Below, in pieces: positions 24,193-32,791 of a DNA stretch of 64,000 bases. How positions within the stretch are numbered: the stretch's first letter is position 1; every line of letters starts with the position of its first letter. Location of the stretch: contig NZ_JBALHR010000017.1 of the NCBI RefSeq assembly GCF_036964905.1, positions 1-64,000 on the forward strand. The letters run 5' to 3'. The stretch comes from Gemmobacter denitrificans. GTDB lineage: Bacteria > Pseudomonadota > Alphaproteobacteria > Rhodobacterales > Rhodobacteraceae. The position numbers and the translations under genes are program-made. Under the pieces are notes generated by a model. The model was not told the origin of the DNA. It was given only the letters and a program-made list of their open reading frames with translations, and ran no database searches.

Positions 24193-26610
24193 TCATTTGC
24201 GCAGGGTGCCACCCGATGCCTTGGTGACCTTTTCGATGATCTTGGCGCTGACGGCCTCGATATCCTTGTCGGTCAGGGTGCTGTCTTGCGGCTGCAGTCG
24301 CACGGTCAGGGCAATGGATTTCTTGCCCGGACCCATCTGCGCCTCGGCCTTTTCGCCGGTGAACTGGTCGAACACACGCACACTGTCGATCAGGGCCTTG
24401 TCTGCGCCCTGCGCGGCATTGACGAGCGTCAGCGCCTCAACCCCGGTATCGACGACAAAGGCGAAATCGCGCTCCACAGCCTGAAGGTCAGACAGGGCCA
24501 GCGCCGGGCGCGTGGGGGTCTTCACCTTGGGCCAGGGGATATTGGTGAATTGCAGGGTAAAGGCCATGGCCGGCCCCTTGATGTCAAAAGCCTGCAGCAG
24601 GCGCGGGTGCAATTCACCGAAGGTGGCCATGGCATTGGGGCCAAGACCGATCACGCCCGCGCGGCCCGGATGCCACCAGCCCGGTAGCTTGCGGCTGATC
24701 TGTACCTTGGCAGGCGCACCAAGCGCTGCCAGAACCGCTTCGGCATCGGCCTTCACGTCAAAGACATCGACCGGACGGCGCGAACCATAGGGATCGCGGG
24801 CAGCAGAATTGCCGATCAGCAGGGCCGAGGCGACAGTCACCTGTTCGCCGGGCTCGCCGCCTGCAAAGACAGGACCGACCTCGAACAGGGCCAGATCCAT
24901 GAAACCCCGCGCCTGATTGCGGGCCGCCGCGCGCAGCAGGCCGGGCAGCAGATCAGGCCGCAGATGCGACATTTCCGAAGAAATCGGGTTCTCCACCCGA
25001 ACGGCTTCGGTCCCGCCGCCAAAGGCTTCGGCGGCGGCGCGGTCGATGAAGCTGTAGGTTACGCATTCATTGTAGCCAAGCGCCGCAATCTGGTGCCGGG
25101 CGGTCTTTTCGCGCACTTGCAGCGGGGTCAGGATCGGCTTGGGCACGCCGGGCAGGGCGCGCGCCAGCGGCTTGCCCACCAGATTGGACAGCGAGGCGAT
25201 GCGCGCGACCTCTTCCACCAGATCGGCCTCGCCCTGCACATCGGGGCGCCAGCTGGGCACCTGCGCCTGATCGCCGGACAGGGTGAAGCCAAGGGCCGTC
25301 AGCGTTGCGCGCTGATCCGCCTCGGGGATTTCCATGCCGACCAGCCGTTCCACCCGGCCGGGATCAAAGCGATAGCTGCGGGCGGTATCCGGCACCGCGC
25401 CATCGACCACAATCTCGGAGGCCTCGCCGCCGCAAAGATCAAGGATCATCTGGGTGGCCAGTTCCAACCCTGGCAGGGTGAACGCCGGATCGACACCGCG
25501 TTCAAAGCGGTAGCGGGCATCGGAATGGATGCGCAGCGCCCGGCCGGTGGTCGCGATGGTGACCGGATCCCAATAGGCGCTTTCCAGAAAGACATCGGTC
25601 GTGGCTTCGGTGCAGCCCGACAATTCGCCCCCCATGATGCCCGCAAGGCTTTCGGGCTGGGCGTCATCGGAAATCAGCATCATGCCGGGTTTCAGCGTAT
25701 AGGTCTTGCCATCCAGCGCCAGCAGCTGTTCGCCACCTTTGGCCGCATGGATGCGCAGATCGCCCTTTACCTTGGCGGCATCGAACACATGCAGCGGACG
25801 GTTCAGGCCGAAGGTGAAATAGTTGGTGATATCGACCAGCGCCGAAATCGGGCGCAGCCCGATGGCCTTCAGCCGCGCCTGCATCCAGGCGGGCGAGGGG
25901 CCGTTCTTCACACCGCGAATGGTGCGGCCTGCAAAGAGCGGGCAGCCCTTGGCCTTCAGCCCGTCTTCGATCCGCACTCCGATGGGCGAGGCGAAGCTGC
26001 CCTTGATGGCAGGGATTTCCAGCGCCTTCATCGTGCCAAGGCCGCGCGCGGCCAGATCGCGGGCAATGCCCCGCACGCCAAGCGCATCGGGGCGGTTGGC
26101 GGTGATCTTCACATAGATCATCGGATCGTTCATGCCGCGATAGTCAATGAATCGCACGCCCACCGGCGCATCTTCGGGCAGGTCGATGATGCCGTTGTGA
26201 TCGTCCGACAGTTCCAACTCGCGTTCCGAACACAGCATGCCGTTGCTGTCCACGCCGCGAATATTGCCGGGCTTGAGGTCAACCCCGGTGCCGGGCACAT
26301 GGGTGCCGGTGGGGGCGAACACGCCGACAAGGCCAGTGCGCGCATTCGGCGCACCGCACACCACCTGCACCTCCTCCATCGCGCCCTCGGGCCCGTTGGG
26401 CCAGGTGGCCACGCGGCAGACGCGCAGGCGATCGGCATTGGGGTGCTGCACCGCCTCGATCACGCGGCAAATGCGGAAGGCACCCAGCTTCACCTCCGGG
26501 TTCTCGACCTCTTCGACCTCATGGCCCAGATCGGTCAGCGCGGTCAGGATCTCGTCCAGCGTGGCACTGGTTTCCAGGTGATCCTTCAGCCAGGACAGGG
26601 TGAATTTCAT
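24193..26610 (-). CDS. pheT: Phenylalanyl-tRNA synthetase beta subunit
   Basis: 805-residue PheT, the beta chain of the alpha2-beta2 phenylalanyl-tRNA synthetase. Domains in order are an N-terminal tRNA-binding OB fold (about 39-150, VICRVIEAVQHPNADRL context), B3/B4 editing, B5, a class II-like core and the C-terminal FDX-ACB anticodon-binding domain ending KVTKASGGTLRK. The start MKFTLSWLKDHL at 26610 is the canonical one. A much longer in-frame extension is rejected as it has no family similarity. pheS is not in the window to the right; other genes occupy that side. Confidence 0.97.
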   Translation of the reverse strand: MKFTLSWLKDHLETSATLDEILTALTDLGHEVEEVENPEVKLGAFRICRVIEAVQHPNADRLRVCRVATWPNGPEGAMEEVQVVCGAPNARTGLVGVFAPTGTHVPGTGVDLKPGNIRGVDSNGMLCSERELELSDDHNGIIDLPEDAPVGVRFIDYRGMNDPMIYVKITANRPDALGVRGIARDLAARGLGTMKALEIPAIKGSFASPIGVRIEDGLKAKGCPLFAGRTIRGVKNGPSPAWMQARLKAIGLRPISALVDITNYFTFGLNRPLHVFDAAKVKGDLRIHAAKGGEQLLALDGKTYTLKPGMMLISDDAQPESLAGIMGGELSGCTEATTDVFLESAYWDPVTIATTGRALRIHSDARYRFERGVDPAFTLPGLELATQMILDLCGGEASEIVVDGAVPDTARSYRFDPGRVERLVGMEIPEADQRATLTALGFTLSGDQAQVPSWRPDVQGEADLVEEVARIASLSNLVGKPLARALPGVPKPILTPLQVREKTARHQIAALGYNECVTYSFIDRAAAEAFGGGTEAVRVENPISSEMSHLRPDLLPGLLRAAARNQARGFMDLALFEVGPVFAGGEPGEQVTVASALLIGNSAARDPYGSRRPVDVFDVKADAEAVLAALGAPAKVQISRKLPGWWHPGRAGVIGLGPNAMATFGELHPRLLQAFDIKGPAMAFTLQFTNIPWPKVKTPTRPALALSDLQAVERDFAFVVDTGVEALTLVNAAQGADKALIDSVRVFDQFTGEKAEAQMGPGKKSIALTVRLQPQDSTLTDKDIEAVSAKIIEKVTKASGGTLRK

Positions 26611-26767
26611 GGCACGCCTCTTGGAATATCGCGCCATGGCCTTAGCGCATCGGCGGGCGAAGGGGAAGGGCGGGCTGTGGGCGGTTTCCGGGCTGGAAAC
26701 GTGTTGTTCCTGTGCCTTCGGGTAAGTTGTTAACCAATCGGCCGGAATTGTGGTGTAAACGGGGCGC

Positions 26768-26902
26768 ATGAGTGATTGGATGACTATTCCCCCTGATCGT
26801 CCACAACCGCGGCCCGTGCGGCTGGCGGTGTTGATCGGTCTGACGGCGCTGCTATTTCTGGGCGGCGGTATGGAGTTCGGTTTCAATTTCTGGTTTGACT
26901 GA
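26768..26902 (+). CDS. Small single-helix membrane protein, 44 residues
   Basis: A 44-residue frame, start MSDWMTIPPDRPQPRPVR, then a hydrophobic helix (about 19-35, LAVLIGLTALLFLGGG) and an aromatic tail FGFNFWFD. GGGG lies 3 nt before the ATG. It fills most of the gap between pheT and the acyltransferase gene, which starts 27 nt later on the same strand. The positive-inside pattern, hydrophobic core and aromatic end look like a genuine small membrane protein. No family was recognised. It could be missed by automatic annotation because of its size. Confidence 0.6.
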   Translation: MSDWMTIPPDRPQPRPVRLAVLIGLTALLFLGGGMEFGFNFWFD

Positions 26903-26929
26903 TCCCGGCGCTTCCTGACAGGGTCGGGC

Positions 26930-27955
26930 ATGACATCGCAGATCGTTTCCCATACCGCATTGCGGGGTCTTGCGGCACTGGCGGTGTGTTGGGGGCATTA
27001 CACCAATGTCTTTGCCCGCGATGTTGCTGGCCTGGATTTCTATCTGCCCCATACCCATCTGGGCGTTGACCTGTTCTTTCTCCTCAGCGGTTTCGTGATG
27101 GTCCATGTGTATGGAGCATGGTTCGCACCGGGCGTCAGCCCATCGGGCTGGGCGCGCTACATGGTCCGGCGCCTGTTGCGGCTCTATCCGCTGCATCTGG
27201 CCACCTTGCTGGCTGTGATCCTGTTGATGCGGCTGGAGGTCCCCGGCGACCAATTGGGCATACTGCTGCAGAACCTGACGCTGACCCATGCTTGGGGATT
27301 CAGTGACCAGTTCCTGTTCAATGCGCCATCCTGGTCCATCTCGGCGGAGTTTGCGGCCTATCTTCTGTTTCCGCTGCTGGCTTTCTGTCTGACTGCGGCA
27401 TGGGCGCGCGTGATGTTGCTGGGAATGGCGGGCGCGGCCGCCGCGTGGCTTTGGCAACTGGGGGCGGGCAGTCTCGATCTGGATGCGATCGGTCGGGCGC
27501 ATGTGCTGGGCCGGGTGGCTCTTGGTTTTACGCTGGGCATGCTGCTGGGCTGGGCTGTGCAGACGGGGTATGGCCCGGGCACGAGGGCCGGGCGATGGCA
27601 GATGCTGGCCCTTGCCGGGCTGGTGGGAGTTTTTGCCCTTGGCTTGCCCGAAATCATGGCGATCGGGCCTTTCGCAGTGTTGATCTGGGCCACTGCGGAG
27701 GATCATGGCTGGTTGGCCAAGACGCTGGCCAATCCTGTTCTGCGCGGGGTGGGCACAGTGTCTTATGGCATCTACATGCTGCAATGGCCGGTGATGATGG
27801 CCCTGTTCTATCTGCAACCGAAACTCGCCCCTTACCTGAGCGGTATTGCCATGGATCTGGCGCTGGTGGGGGTGTTCCTTGCGCTGTTGTTCGGTCTGGC
27901 GGCAGCGTCCTGGCATTGGCTGGAACGGCCCATGTTGCGCATGGCGCGTAACTAA
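26930..27955 (+). CDS. Acyltransferase family 3 membrane protein
   Basis: 341-residue integral membrane O-acyltransferase (PF01757 type) with about nine to ten hydrophobic segments. The first helix carries LRGLAALAVCWGHY, with the catalytic-type histidine at the cytoplasmic end, and LGVDLFFLLSGFVM is the second family signature. PSWSISAEF is the third conserved region. Members acetylate or succinylate surface or periplasmic sugars. The acceptor is unknown and no polysaccharide gene is next to it. It converges with the HNH gene with 1 nt between stops. Confidence 0.85.
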   Translation: MTSQIVSHTALRGLAALAVCWGHYTNVFARDVAGLDFYLPHTHLGVDLFFLLSGFVMVHVYGAWFAPGVSPSGWARYMVRRLLRLYPLHLATLLAVILLMRLEVPGDQLGILLQNLTLTHAWGFSDQFLFNAPSWSISAEFAAYLLFPLLAFCLTAAWARVMLLGMAGAAAAWLWQLGAGSLDLDAIGRAHVLGRVALGFTLGMLLGWAVQTGYGPGTRAGRWQMLALAGLVGVFALGLPEIMAIGPFAVLIWATAEDHGWLAKTLANPVLRGVGTVSYGIYMLQWPVMMALFYLQPKLAPYLSGIAMDLALVGVFLALLFGLAAASWHWLERPMLRMARN

Positions 27956-27956
27956 C

Positions 27957-28268
27957 TCATTGATTCAGCGCCTGCCTTATGATTGGCGCAACAGACGTTG
28001 ATGTGATGCCATTCACGTTGCAGTATCGTGACTCTAGCCATAGCGATAGCGGCTTTTGTCCTTTGCTAGCGTTGCAGGCGCAGCAGCACAGTGCAACGTT
28101 GTTCTCTGTAACGAGGCTTAAATCGTTAACAATGTGCTCCCAAGAAGGAGAACTTTTACGATTTTCCCGAAATGAAGTGAAGGGCCGCCTACAATACACG
28201 CAAGTTTGATCACGGATTCGCACCAAAGCTTCTAGCGACGCCGGGATTTTCCAGCGGTTGGCCATCAT
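27957..28268 (-). CDS. Small HNH endonuclease-like protein
   Basis: 103-residue protein with an HNH nuclease pattern. A CVYC knuckle lies near 23-26, followed by SWEHIV with the general-base histidine, NNVALCCCACNASKG with the second cysteine pair and the asparagine, and a short tail. The start overlaps the GNAT gene stop by 4 nt (ATGA), so it is translated as the last gene of the mobA operon. By eye the DNA is richer in A+T and uses codons unlike the neighbours, a sign of recent acquisition. The target is unknown; it lacks any recognition domain. DNA or RNA nicking activity is inferred. Confidence 0.72.
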   Translation of the reverse strand: MMANRWKIPASLEALVRIRDQTCVYCRRPFTSFRENRKSSPSWEHIVNDLSLVTENNVALCCCACNASKGQKPLSLWLESRYCNVNGITSTSVAPIIRQALNQ

Positions 28269-28861
28269 CTGTCTCCTTTGTTTATAGCGCGCACCATCGC
28301 TATAGCCTCAGAAAAACCGAAGGCGTGTTGCAGAAAACCAAGTTTTTCGCGTCGCAGTACCTGAAACCCCAGCCGTTCATACAGGGCACGGGCACGCAGA
28401 TTGGTGTCGATCACCTCCAGCCGCACCATTTCATATCCGCGGGATTGCGCCTCGGAGCACAACGCCGTGACCAACGCCGCGCCGATGCCCCGGCCGCGGC
28501 AATCGGGGGCCACGCAGATGCCGTCGATCAGGAAGTGATGATTGTCCACCTCGCGCATCAGCGCCATCATCAGCGCCATGCGCCAACCGGCCCCGATCCA
28601 GCCATAACAGGCGGCAAGGTCGCGCAGGCTGCCATCGGCCAGCGCACCGCTTGGGGATTTGAACCCGGCCAGCCCGACCAGCTTGCCATTCTCCTCGGCG
28701 TGAATGGCGTGATGAGGGTCGATCACCCGGGCCAGATAGGCCTCGGCCCGGGCATCGGGGCCCAGAACCCTGCCCAGCTTGCCGCCAAAGGCCTGCCAAT
28801 ACAGCGCGGCGGCAGCGGCGCGATGATGGCCGGGCAGGCCGCGATGCAGCGATACGGTCAT
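28265..28861 (-). CDS. GNAT family N-acetyltransferase
   Basis: 198-residue GNAT acetyltransferase. The acetyl-CoA-binding motif A is visible as ICVAPDCRGRGIGAALV, and the C-terminal LYERLGFQVL is the usual motif B. The substrate is unknown. The start at 28861 overlaps the preceding gene's stop (ATGA), and its own stop overlaps the HNH start, so it is embedded in the mobA operon. Longer in-frame starts lie inside the upstream gene and are rejected. An antibiotic-modifying or protein N-terminal acetylating role cannot be told apart from sequence. Confidence 0.85.
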   Translation of the reverse strand: MTVSLHRGLPGHHRAAAAALYWQAFGGKLGRVLGPDARAEAYLARVIDPHHAIHAEENGKLVGLAGFKSPSGALADGSLRDLAACYGWIGAGWRMALMMALMREVDNHHFLIDGICVAPDCRGRGIGAALVTALCSEAQSRGYEMVRLEVIDTNLRARALYERLGFQVLRREKLGFLQHAFGFSEAIAMVRAINKGDR

Positions 28862-29691
28862 GCGGCAGCCCTCTGCAGCAGGGCCGCATGCCCCGCGCCG
28901 ATGATCCATCCTTCGGACTGTGCCGCAGCGGGCAGGTCTGTCATCAGCCCCTGCAATCTGCCTGTGTCCTGCAACCGCCACAGCGCGCGCGCCAGTAGAC
29001 GCACCTGCGCCTGATCCTTGATGCCGCCCGCAGCCGTCACCAAAGGGGCAAGCAGCGACGGATAGATTTCGGCCAGCACCAATCGGGCGGGGCGCGGGTC
29101 AAACGGCCAGACGGCCACATCCGCGGCCCGCGTCAGCGGGGCCAGCCGCGCCAGCCCGGTGATCGCCTGCGATCCGACCGAGCCGGTCGTGAACAGCTTC
29201 CACACGGGTTGCGCCGAGGGCACCAGTGCTTCGACCGCCCGCCGTTCGGCCAGACCGCTGCCCGGATAATCGGCAATCTTGCGCGCCGGCAGATCGGGCA
29301 GATCAAGCCCGGAGGGGCGGCCCCAGAACAGGGGGGCGCCCAGCTTTCGGTTCATCTCGGCGGCCAGCTGAAAGCGGGTGTTGCGGTTGTCCGGCCCATC
29401 CTGCAACCGCGCTGCCAGCCAGTGCCAGACCGCCAGAGGGTCGCTGCTGCCAGTCAGCCGTGCGGCAAAGCCCGCCGGATACCCCATCGGAAAATCAAAC
29501 CCGACCAGCCAATTTCCCTGCGCGGTCAGCTTCTGCAGATGATCCATCGCAGCGGCGCGGGTGCGGTGATAGCTCTGGCTTTCGCCCGCCGCTGTGCAGA
29601 CCCCGATCCAGATGGCATCGGCCGAAGGCCGCGCGGGCGAGGGCACATTGGAGGCCGACCAATCCAACACGGCGACGGATCGCGCAGTCAT
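28858..29691 (-). CDS. MobA-linked uncharacterised protein (RNase-H-fold DUF429-like)
   Basis: 277-residue protein beginning VAVLDWSASN, then GFDFPMGYP and FWGRPSGLD, a pattern reminiscent of DUF429-type RNase H-fold proteins with acidic residues after the first and third strands. Orthologs are commonly found next to mobA in Rhodobacterales and are sometimes labelled molybdopterin-guanine dinucleotide synthesis proteins, without biochemical proof that I know of. It overlaps mobA and the GNAT gene by 4 nt each (ATGA). The function is unknown; participation in molybdenum cofactor metabolism is inferred only from coupling. Confidence 0.65.
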   Translation of the reverse strand: MTARSVAVLDWSASNVPSPARPSADAIWIGVCTAAGESQSYHRTRAAAMDHLQKLTAQGNWLVGFDFPMGYPAGFAARLTGSSDPLAVWHWLAARLQDGPDNRNTRFQLAAEMNRKLGAPLFWGRPSGLDLPDLPARKIADYPGSGLAERRAVEALVPSAQPVWKLFTTGSVGSQAITGLARLAPLTRAADVAVWPFDPRPARLVLAEIYPSLLAPLVTAAGGIKDQAQVRLLARALWRLQDTGRLQGLMTDLPAAAQSEGWIIGAGHAALLQRAAA

Positions 29692-30260
29692 GCCAGCAAC
29701 GCCTCGGCGCTGATCAGATCGTCGGGGGTATTCAGGTTGCGGAAGGGATCACCCTGGGCATCCGGAAACCGCGCCTCTGCCGCAGCTTGGGCCGCGCAGA
29801 AATCCATGACCCGGGCATGGCCTGCCGCCAGATAGGCCTGCAATTCGGGCAGAATCGCGCGCGGCCAGAGCGCACAGGTCGGATGCAACCGTCCGCCCGA
29901 AGCCGCCACGGCCAGCCCGCCATCACTGGCCAGCCACAGGCGCGGCACCAGATCGCCGGGCAGAAAGGGGGTATCGACCGAGACAGAGACCACGGCATCC
30001 GCGCCTTCGGCCCATTGCAGCGCTGCCAGCACCCCGGCCAATGGTCCTGCGCCGATCCGGTCGGCCAGGACCGGCAGCCCGGTAAAGGCGAACCGCACCG
30101 GTTCGCCATTGGCCGATAGTGCCAACCGCTCCACCTGAGGTTCGAACCGGTCCTGCACATGGGTCACCAGCGGGTGCCCGGCCAGCGTCAGCAGCGCCTT
30201 GTCGGCCCCGCCCATCCGCCGCCCCGATCCCCCTGCAAGGATCACCCCGAAAATCCGCAT
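29688..30260 (-). CDS. mobA: Molybdenum cofactor guanylyltransferase
   Basis: 190-residue MobA. It links GMP to molybdopterin to form the bis-MGD precursor used by DMSO-reductase-family enzymes. The nucleotide-binding signature GVILAGGSGRRMGG with the lysine in DKALL is at about 4-22. PVLADRIGAGPLAGVLAAL and the metal-binding SVDTPF follow. The start at 30260 has a GGGGGG stretch just upstream. It is the first gene of a four-gene operon joined by ATGA overlaps. mobB is not adjacent. Confidence 0.93.
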   Translation of the reverse strand: MRIFGVILAGGSGRRMGGADKALLTLAGHPLVTHVQDRFEPQVERLALSANGEPVRFAFTGLPVLADRIGAGPLAGVLAALQWAEGADAVVSVSVDTPFLPGDLVPRLWLASDGGLAVAASGGRLHPTCALWPRAILPELQAYLAAGHARVMDFCAAQAAAEARFPDAQGDPFRNLNTPDDLISAEALLA

Positions 30261-30333
30261 CGCCCCCCCGTTGCATCTGCCTGTCTCGCCCCGTAAGCCT
30301 TGCACATCCCATCCCGCTACCGGAAGCCCCCAG

Positions 30334-31047
30334 ATGTCTGCCGATCCGTCTGCCGCCTATCGGCGCGGCTTTCTTGCCTCGTTGCCTTTCATCGCGATGA
30401 TCGCGCCCTTCGGCCTGTTGTTCGGGGTCGTCGCCACTGGGCAAGGCCTGTCCATGTTCGAAACCATGGCCTTTACGGTCATGGTGATTGCCGGGGCCGC
30501 GCAATTCGTTGCCCTGCAACTGATGCAGGAAGGTGCGCCGGTTCTGGTCACCATTCTGACTGCGGCGGCCGTCAATTTGCGGATGGCAATGTATTCGGTG
30601 TCGATCACCCCCTACCTTGGGGCAGCGAGCCTCTGGCAGCGGATGGCTATTGCCTATTGCCTTGTGGACCAAAGCTATGTGGTCGGGGTGGCGGAGTTTG
30701 CCCGCCAGCCCGGCTGGACCCTGAGGGAACGCATCGCCTTTTACTGGGGGGTCGTGTCGCCCATCGTGCCGGTCTGGTATGCCTCCACCTGGGGGGGGGC
30801 GGCCTTCGGCAAGGCGATCCCCAAGGATGTTCCGCTGGATTTCATTGTGCCGATCACCTTTCTGGCGATGATCGCGCCGCTCTTGCTGACCCGGGCGCAG
30901 ATTGCGGCGGCGGCCGTGTCGGTGCTGGTGGCGCTTGTGCTGTGGTGGATGCCCTATTCCACCGGGCTTCTGGTGGCGGGCATTGCGGCCATGCTGACCG
31001 GCGCGCTGGTCGAAATGTGGGAGGAGCGTCGCCATGCTGCCAACTGA
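30334..31047 (+). CDS. azlC: AzlC family branched-chain amino acid exporter, large subunit
   Basis: 237-residue membrane protein of the AzlC/YgaZ family with several hydrophobic helices. The LASLPFIAMIAPFGLLFGV opening and AGAAQFVALQLM are family signatures. With the AzlD/YgaH partner it exports branched-chain or other small amino acids. The ATG at 30334 begins MSADPSAAYRRGF. The gene overlaps azlD by 14 nt. It is divergent from mobA with 73 nt between starts. The substrate is inferred from the family. Confidence 0.9.
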   Translation: MSADPSAAYRRGFLASLPFIAMIAPFGLLFGVVATGQGLSMFETMAFTVMVIAGAAQFVALQLMQEGAPVLVTILTAAAVNLRMAMYSVSITPYLGAASLWQRMAIAYCLVDQSYVVGVAEFARQPGWTLRERIAFYWGVVSPIVPVWYASTWGGAAFGKAIPKDVPLDFIVPITFLAMIAPLLLTRAQIAAAAVSVLVALVLWWMPYSTGLLVAGIAAMLTGALVEMWEERRHAAN

Positions 31048-31375
31048 TCTGCTGGGTGATCGCGGCGCGCTTTGGGCGGTGATTCTGGGCCTTGGCCTTG
31101 TCACCTTTCTTCTGCGCTTTTCGTTTCTGGGGGTGATCGGGAATCGTCCGCTGCCGCCATTCGTGCTGCGCCTGCTGCGCTATACACCGATGGCCGTGAT
31201 CCCCGGGTTGGTGGCCCCGGCAACTCTATGGCCTGCCGCCACAGGGGGCGAAACCGATCCGGCCCGGCTGATTGCCGCGATGGTCACCATCGCTGTGGGC
31301 ATCGCCACGCGCAACACGCTGGCCGCCATGGGTGCGGGGGCCGTGGCGCTGGCCGGGTTGCTCTGGCTGCTCTAG
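31034..31375 (+). CDS. azlD: AzlD family branched-chain amino acid exporter, small subunit
   Basis: 113-residue hydrophobic protein with four probable helices, of the AzlD/YgaH family. It contains VTFLLRFSFLGVIG and LLRYTPMAVIPGLVAPA, both typical. Its start lies within the end of azlC in another frame, so the two subunits are made together. A bidirectional hairpin terminator follows within 10 nt of the stop. Normal length. Confidence 0.9.
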   Translation: MLPTDLLGDRGALWAVILGLGLVTFLLRFSFLGVIGNRPLPPFVLRLLRYTPMAVIPGLVAPATLWPAATGGETDPARLIAAMVTIAVGIATRNTLAAMGAGAVALAGLLWLL

Positions 31376-31383
31376 AAACCGAA

Positions 31384-31404
31384 AGGGCGCCAATCGGGCG
31401 CCCT
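31384..31404. terminator. Bidirectional terminator hairpin between azlD and lipoprotein gene
   Basis: Perfect 8-bp stem AGGGCGCC and GGCGCCCT with an AATCG loop, between the convergent azlD and lipoprotein stops. An AAA preceding the left arm gives a few T residues on the minus strand. A convincing shared terminator by position. Confidence 0.7.
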
Positions 31405-31409
31405 GCAGG

Positions 31410-32060
31410 TCATTCCACCAGACCGGCGGCCTTGGCCGCCTCATATTCCTCGATCCGCGGATCGCCTTCCTGCACCATCAGGATCCCGTGATTGTCATCG
31501 GCATCGTCATCGGTGATCGTGCGGCTGGTGACACCCGGCAATGTGCCGAAGGCATCCATGAACTTTTTCGGGAAATAGGTGCGCGGCAGGCCTTCAAAGC
31601 CCGGCACGCCGGCCAGAATGGCCGAGATCGAGTTGGTACAATTGGCCTTGGGCACCGCCCCATAGGCCATGGCCCGCTGCATCACCAGTTCGGCGATCTG
31701 CGGCGATACGACCTTCGTCTGTTCGACCACATAGAAGGTCTCGCGCGCATGATAATCGATGTAGAAATTCACCATCTTGTCGTCGATGCCGAAATGCACA
31801 TCGTTGCGTTCCGCCAGGCGCGGCAGCTTCCAGCTGCCTGCCGGATCGAACATGATCCGCTGCGATCCGTTGATCATCAGTCCCGAATGGGCCCCAGACC
31901 CGTTGCGGGTGCTGATCACGGTAAACAGCGTGATGGCCGGGGGGCCATCATGCACATAACGGGCGCTGGCCACCGCGCTGTCTGGCGCCCAGGTGGGTTC
32001 GGCTGCGCCGCAAGCGGCAAGCGCGCCCAGAAGCGCGAGACCAAGCAGATGACGACGCAT
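31410..32060 (-). CDS. Predicted lipoprotein of unknown function
   Basis: 216-residue protein with signal peptide and lipobox LAAC at about 14-17, then GAAEPTWAPD and an alpha/beta domain. The segments ITLFTVISTRNGSGAHSGL and ERNDVHFGIDDKMVNFYIDYHARE are recognisable as a conserved alphaproteobacterial protein without assigned role. Histidines in HFGIDD and YHARE could bind metal, but no enzyme family was recognised. It is transcribed after a small aa3-oxidase subunit gene, with 35 nt between them, and ends at a terminator. Confidence 0.75.
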   Translation of the reverse strand: MRRHLLGLALLGALAACGAAEPTWAPDSAVASARYVHDGPPAITLFTVISTRNGSGAHSGLMINGSQRIMFDPAGSWKLPRLAERNDVHFGIDDKMVNFYIDYHARETFYVVEQTKVVSPQIAELVMQRAMAYGAVPKANCTNSISAILAGVPGFEGLPRTYFPKKFMDAFGTLPGVTSRTITDDDADDNHGILMVQEGDPRIEEYEAAKAAGLVE

Positions 32061-32095
32061 GGGGTTTCCTTCGCGCTCGGGCGGTTCCGACGGGA

Positions 32096-32230
32096 TCAGG
32101 CGTTGGCAAGTGCGAGGAAGATCAGCACACCGATGGAGAGGCCTGCCCCCCAGGTCACCATGCGCACGAAACCGGCAAAGGTCTTTTCCTGTTCGCGGAT
32201 GTCCATGCTGCCATGCTTGTGTTCGGCCAT
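32096..32230 (-). CDS. aa3-type cytochrome c oxidase subunit IV (COX4_pro_2)
   Basis: A 44-residue protein, MAEHKHGSMDIREQEKTF then a single membrane helix ending LIFLALANA. This is the bacterial aa3-oxidase subunit IV family (PF07835), a small helix that sits in the oxidase complex and in Paracoccus and Rhodobacter is encoded apart from the main subunits. GGAGAC precedes the ATG at 32230. The main oxidase genes (ctaC, ctaD, ctaE) are not in this window, as expected. It was read directly from the DNA because it is very short. Confidence 0.85.
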   Translation of the reverse strand: MAEHKHGSMDIREQEKTFAGFVRMVTWGAGLSIGVLIFLALANA

Positions 32231-32278
32231 GATCGTCTCCTGGGGCTCTTTGATCGCGTTTTCTGCCAGATAGCTGAT

Positions 32279-32791
32279 TCAGGCCGGGCTGTCAGCCCCT
32301 TCCTGCAGCGGGTGGGGGCCTTCGTCCCAGTCTTTTGCCAGACGAAAGCCGATCCGCCGCGCAGGGCTTTCCTGCGTCTGATGGGGCACAGCGCGCAGCA
32401 CCATGTTCAACTGGCTGACATGCTGGACCAGCTGCATCCGTGTGCCATCCTCATCCCGACCATAAAAGGTGATGAGATCAGGGTCGAAATAGCCCAGCCC
32501 CTCGATCCGCAGCACCCCGGCATCGCTGCCGGCAAAGCCCATTGCCACCTCGTGCGTGGCATCAAGCTGGCTTTCAAAATTGCGGATATAGAGGATCAGC
32601 CGTTCATAGGCCCATTGCGCCTCGCTTTTTTCCGCGGCCGGCTGACGCGACAGGGCGGCGGGCAGGGGTTGCTGTTCGGCAGTCGGGGCCGCATCGGGAT
32701 CGGCATGGCTGACGCCTGCACAGGGCAGGGCACCACAGGGCAACACGGCGGCCTCCATGGCTTCGGCCGAAGTCTTGATCTCATCCGTCAT
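32279..32791 (-). CDS. DUF6173-like protein
   Basis: 170-residue soluble protein. The N-terminal half is low-complexity (alanine, proline, glutamine). The C-terminal domain contains YERLILYIRNFESQLDATHE, VAMGFAGSD, VLRIEGLGYFDPDLITFYG and HVSQLNMVLRAVP, a conserved Rhodobacterales family I associate with DUF6173. Its start overlaps the MBL gene stop by 4 nt (ATGA), so it is the last gene of the acyl-CoA dehydrogenase operon. The function is unknown. It may bind a small ligand, as suggested by the compact beta-rich core; that is a guess. Confidence 0.68.
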   Translation of the reverse strand: MTDEIKTSAEAMEAAVLPCGALPCAGVSHADPDAAPTAEQQPLPAALSRQPAAEKSEAQWAYERLILYIRNFESQLDATHEVAMGFAGSDAGVLRIEGLGYFDPDLITFYGRDEDGTRMQLVQHVSQLNMVLRAVPHQTQESPARRIGFRLAKDWDEGPHPLQEGADSPA

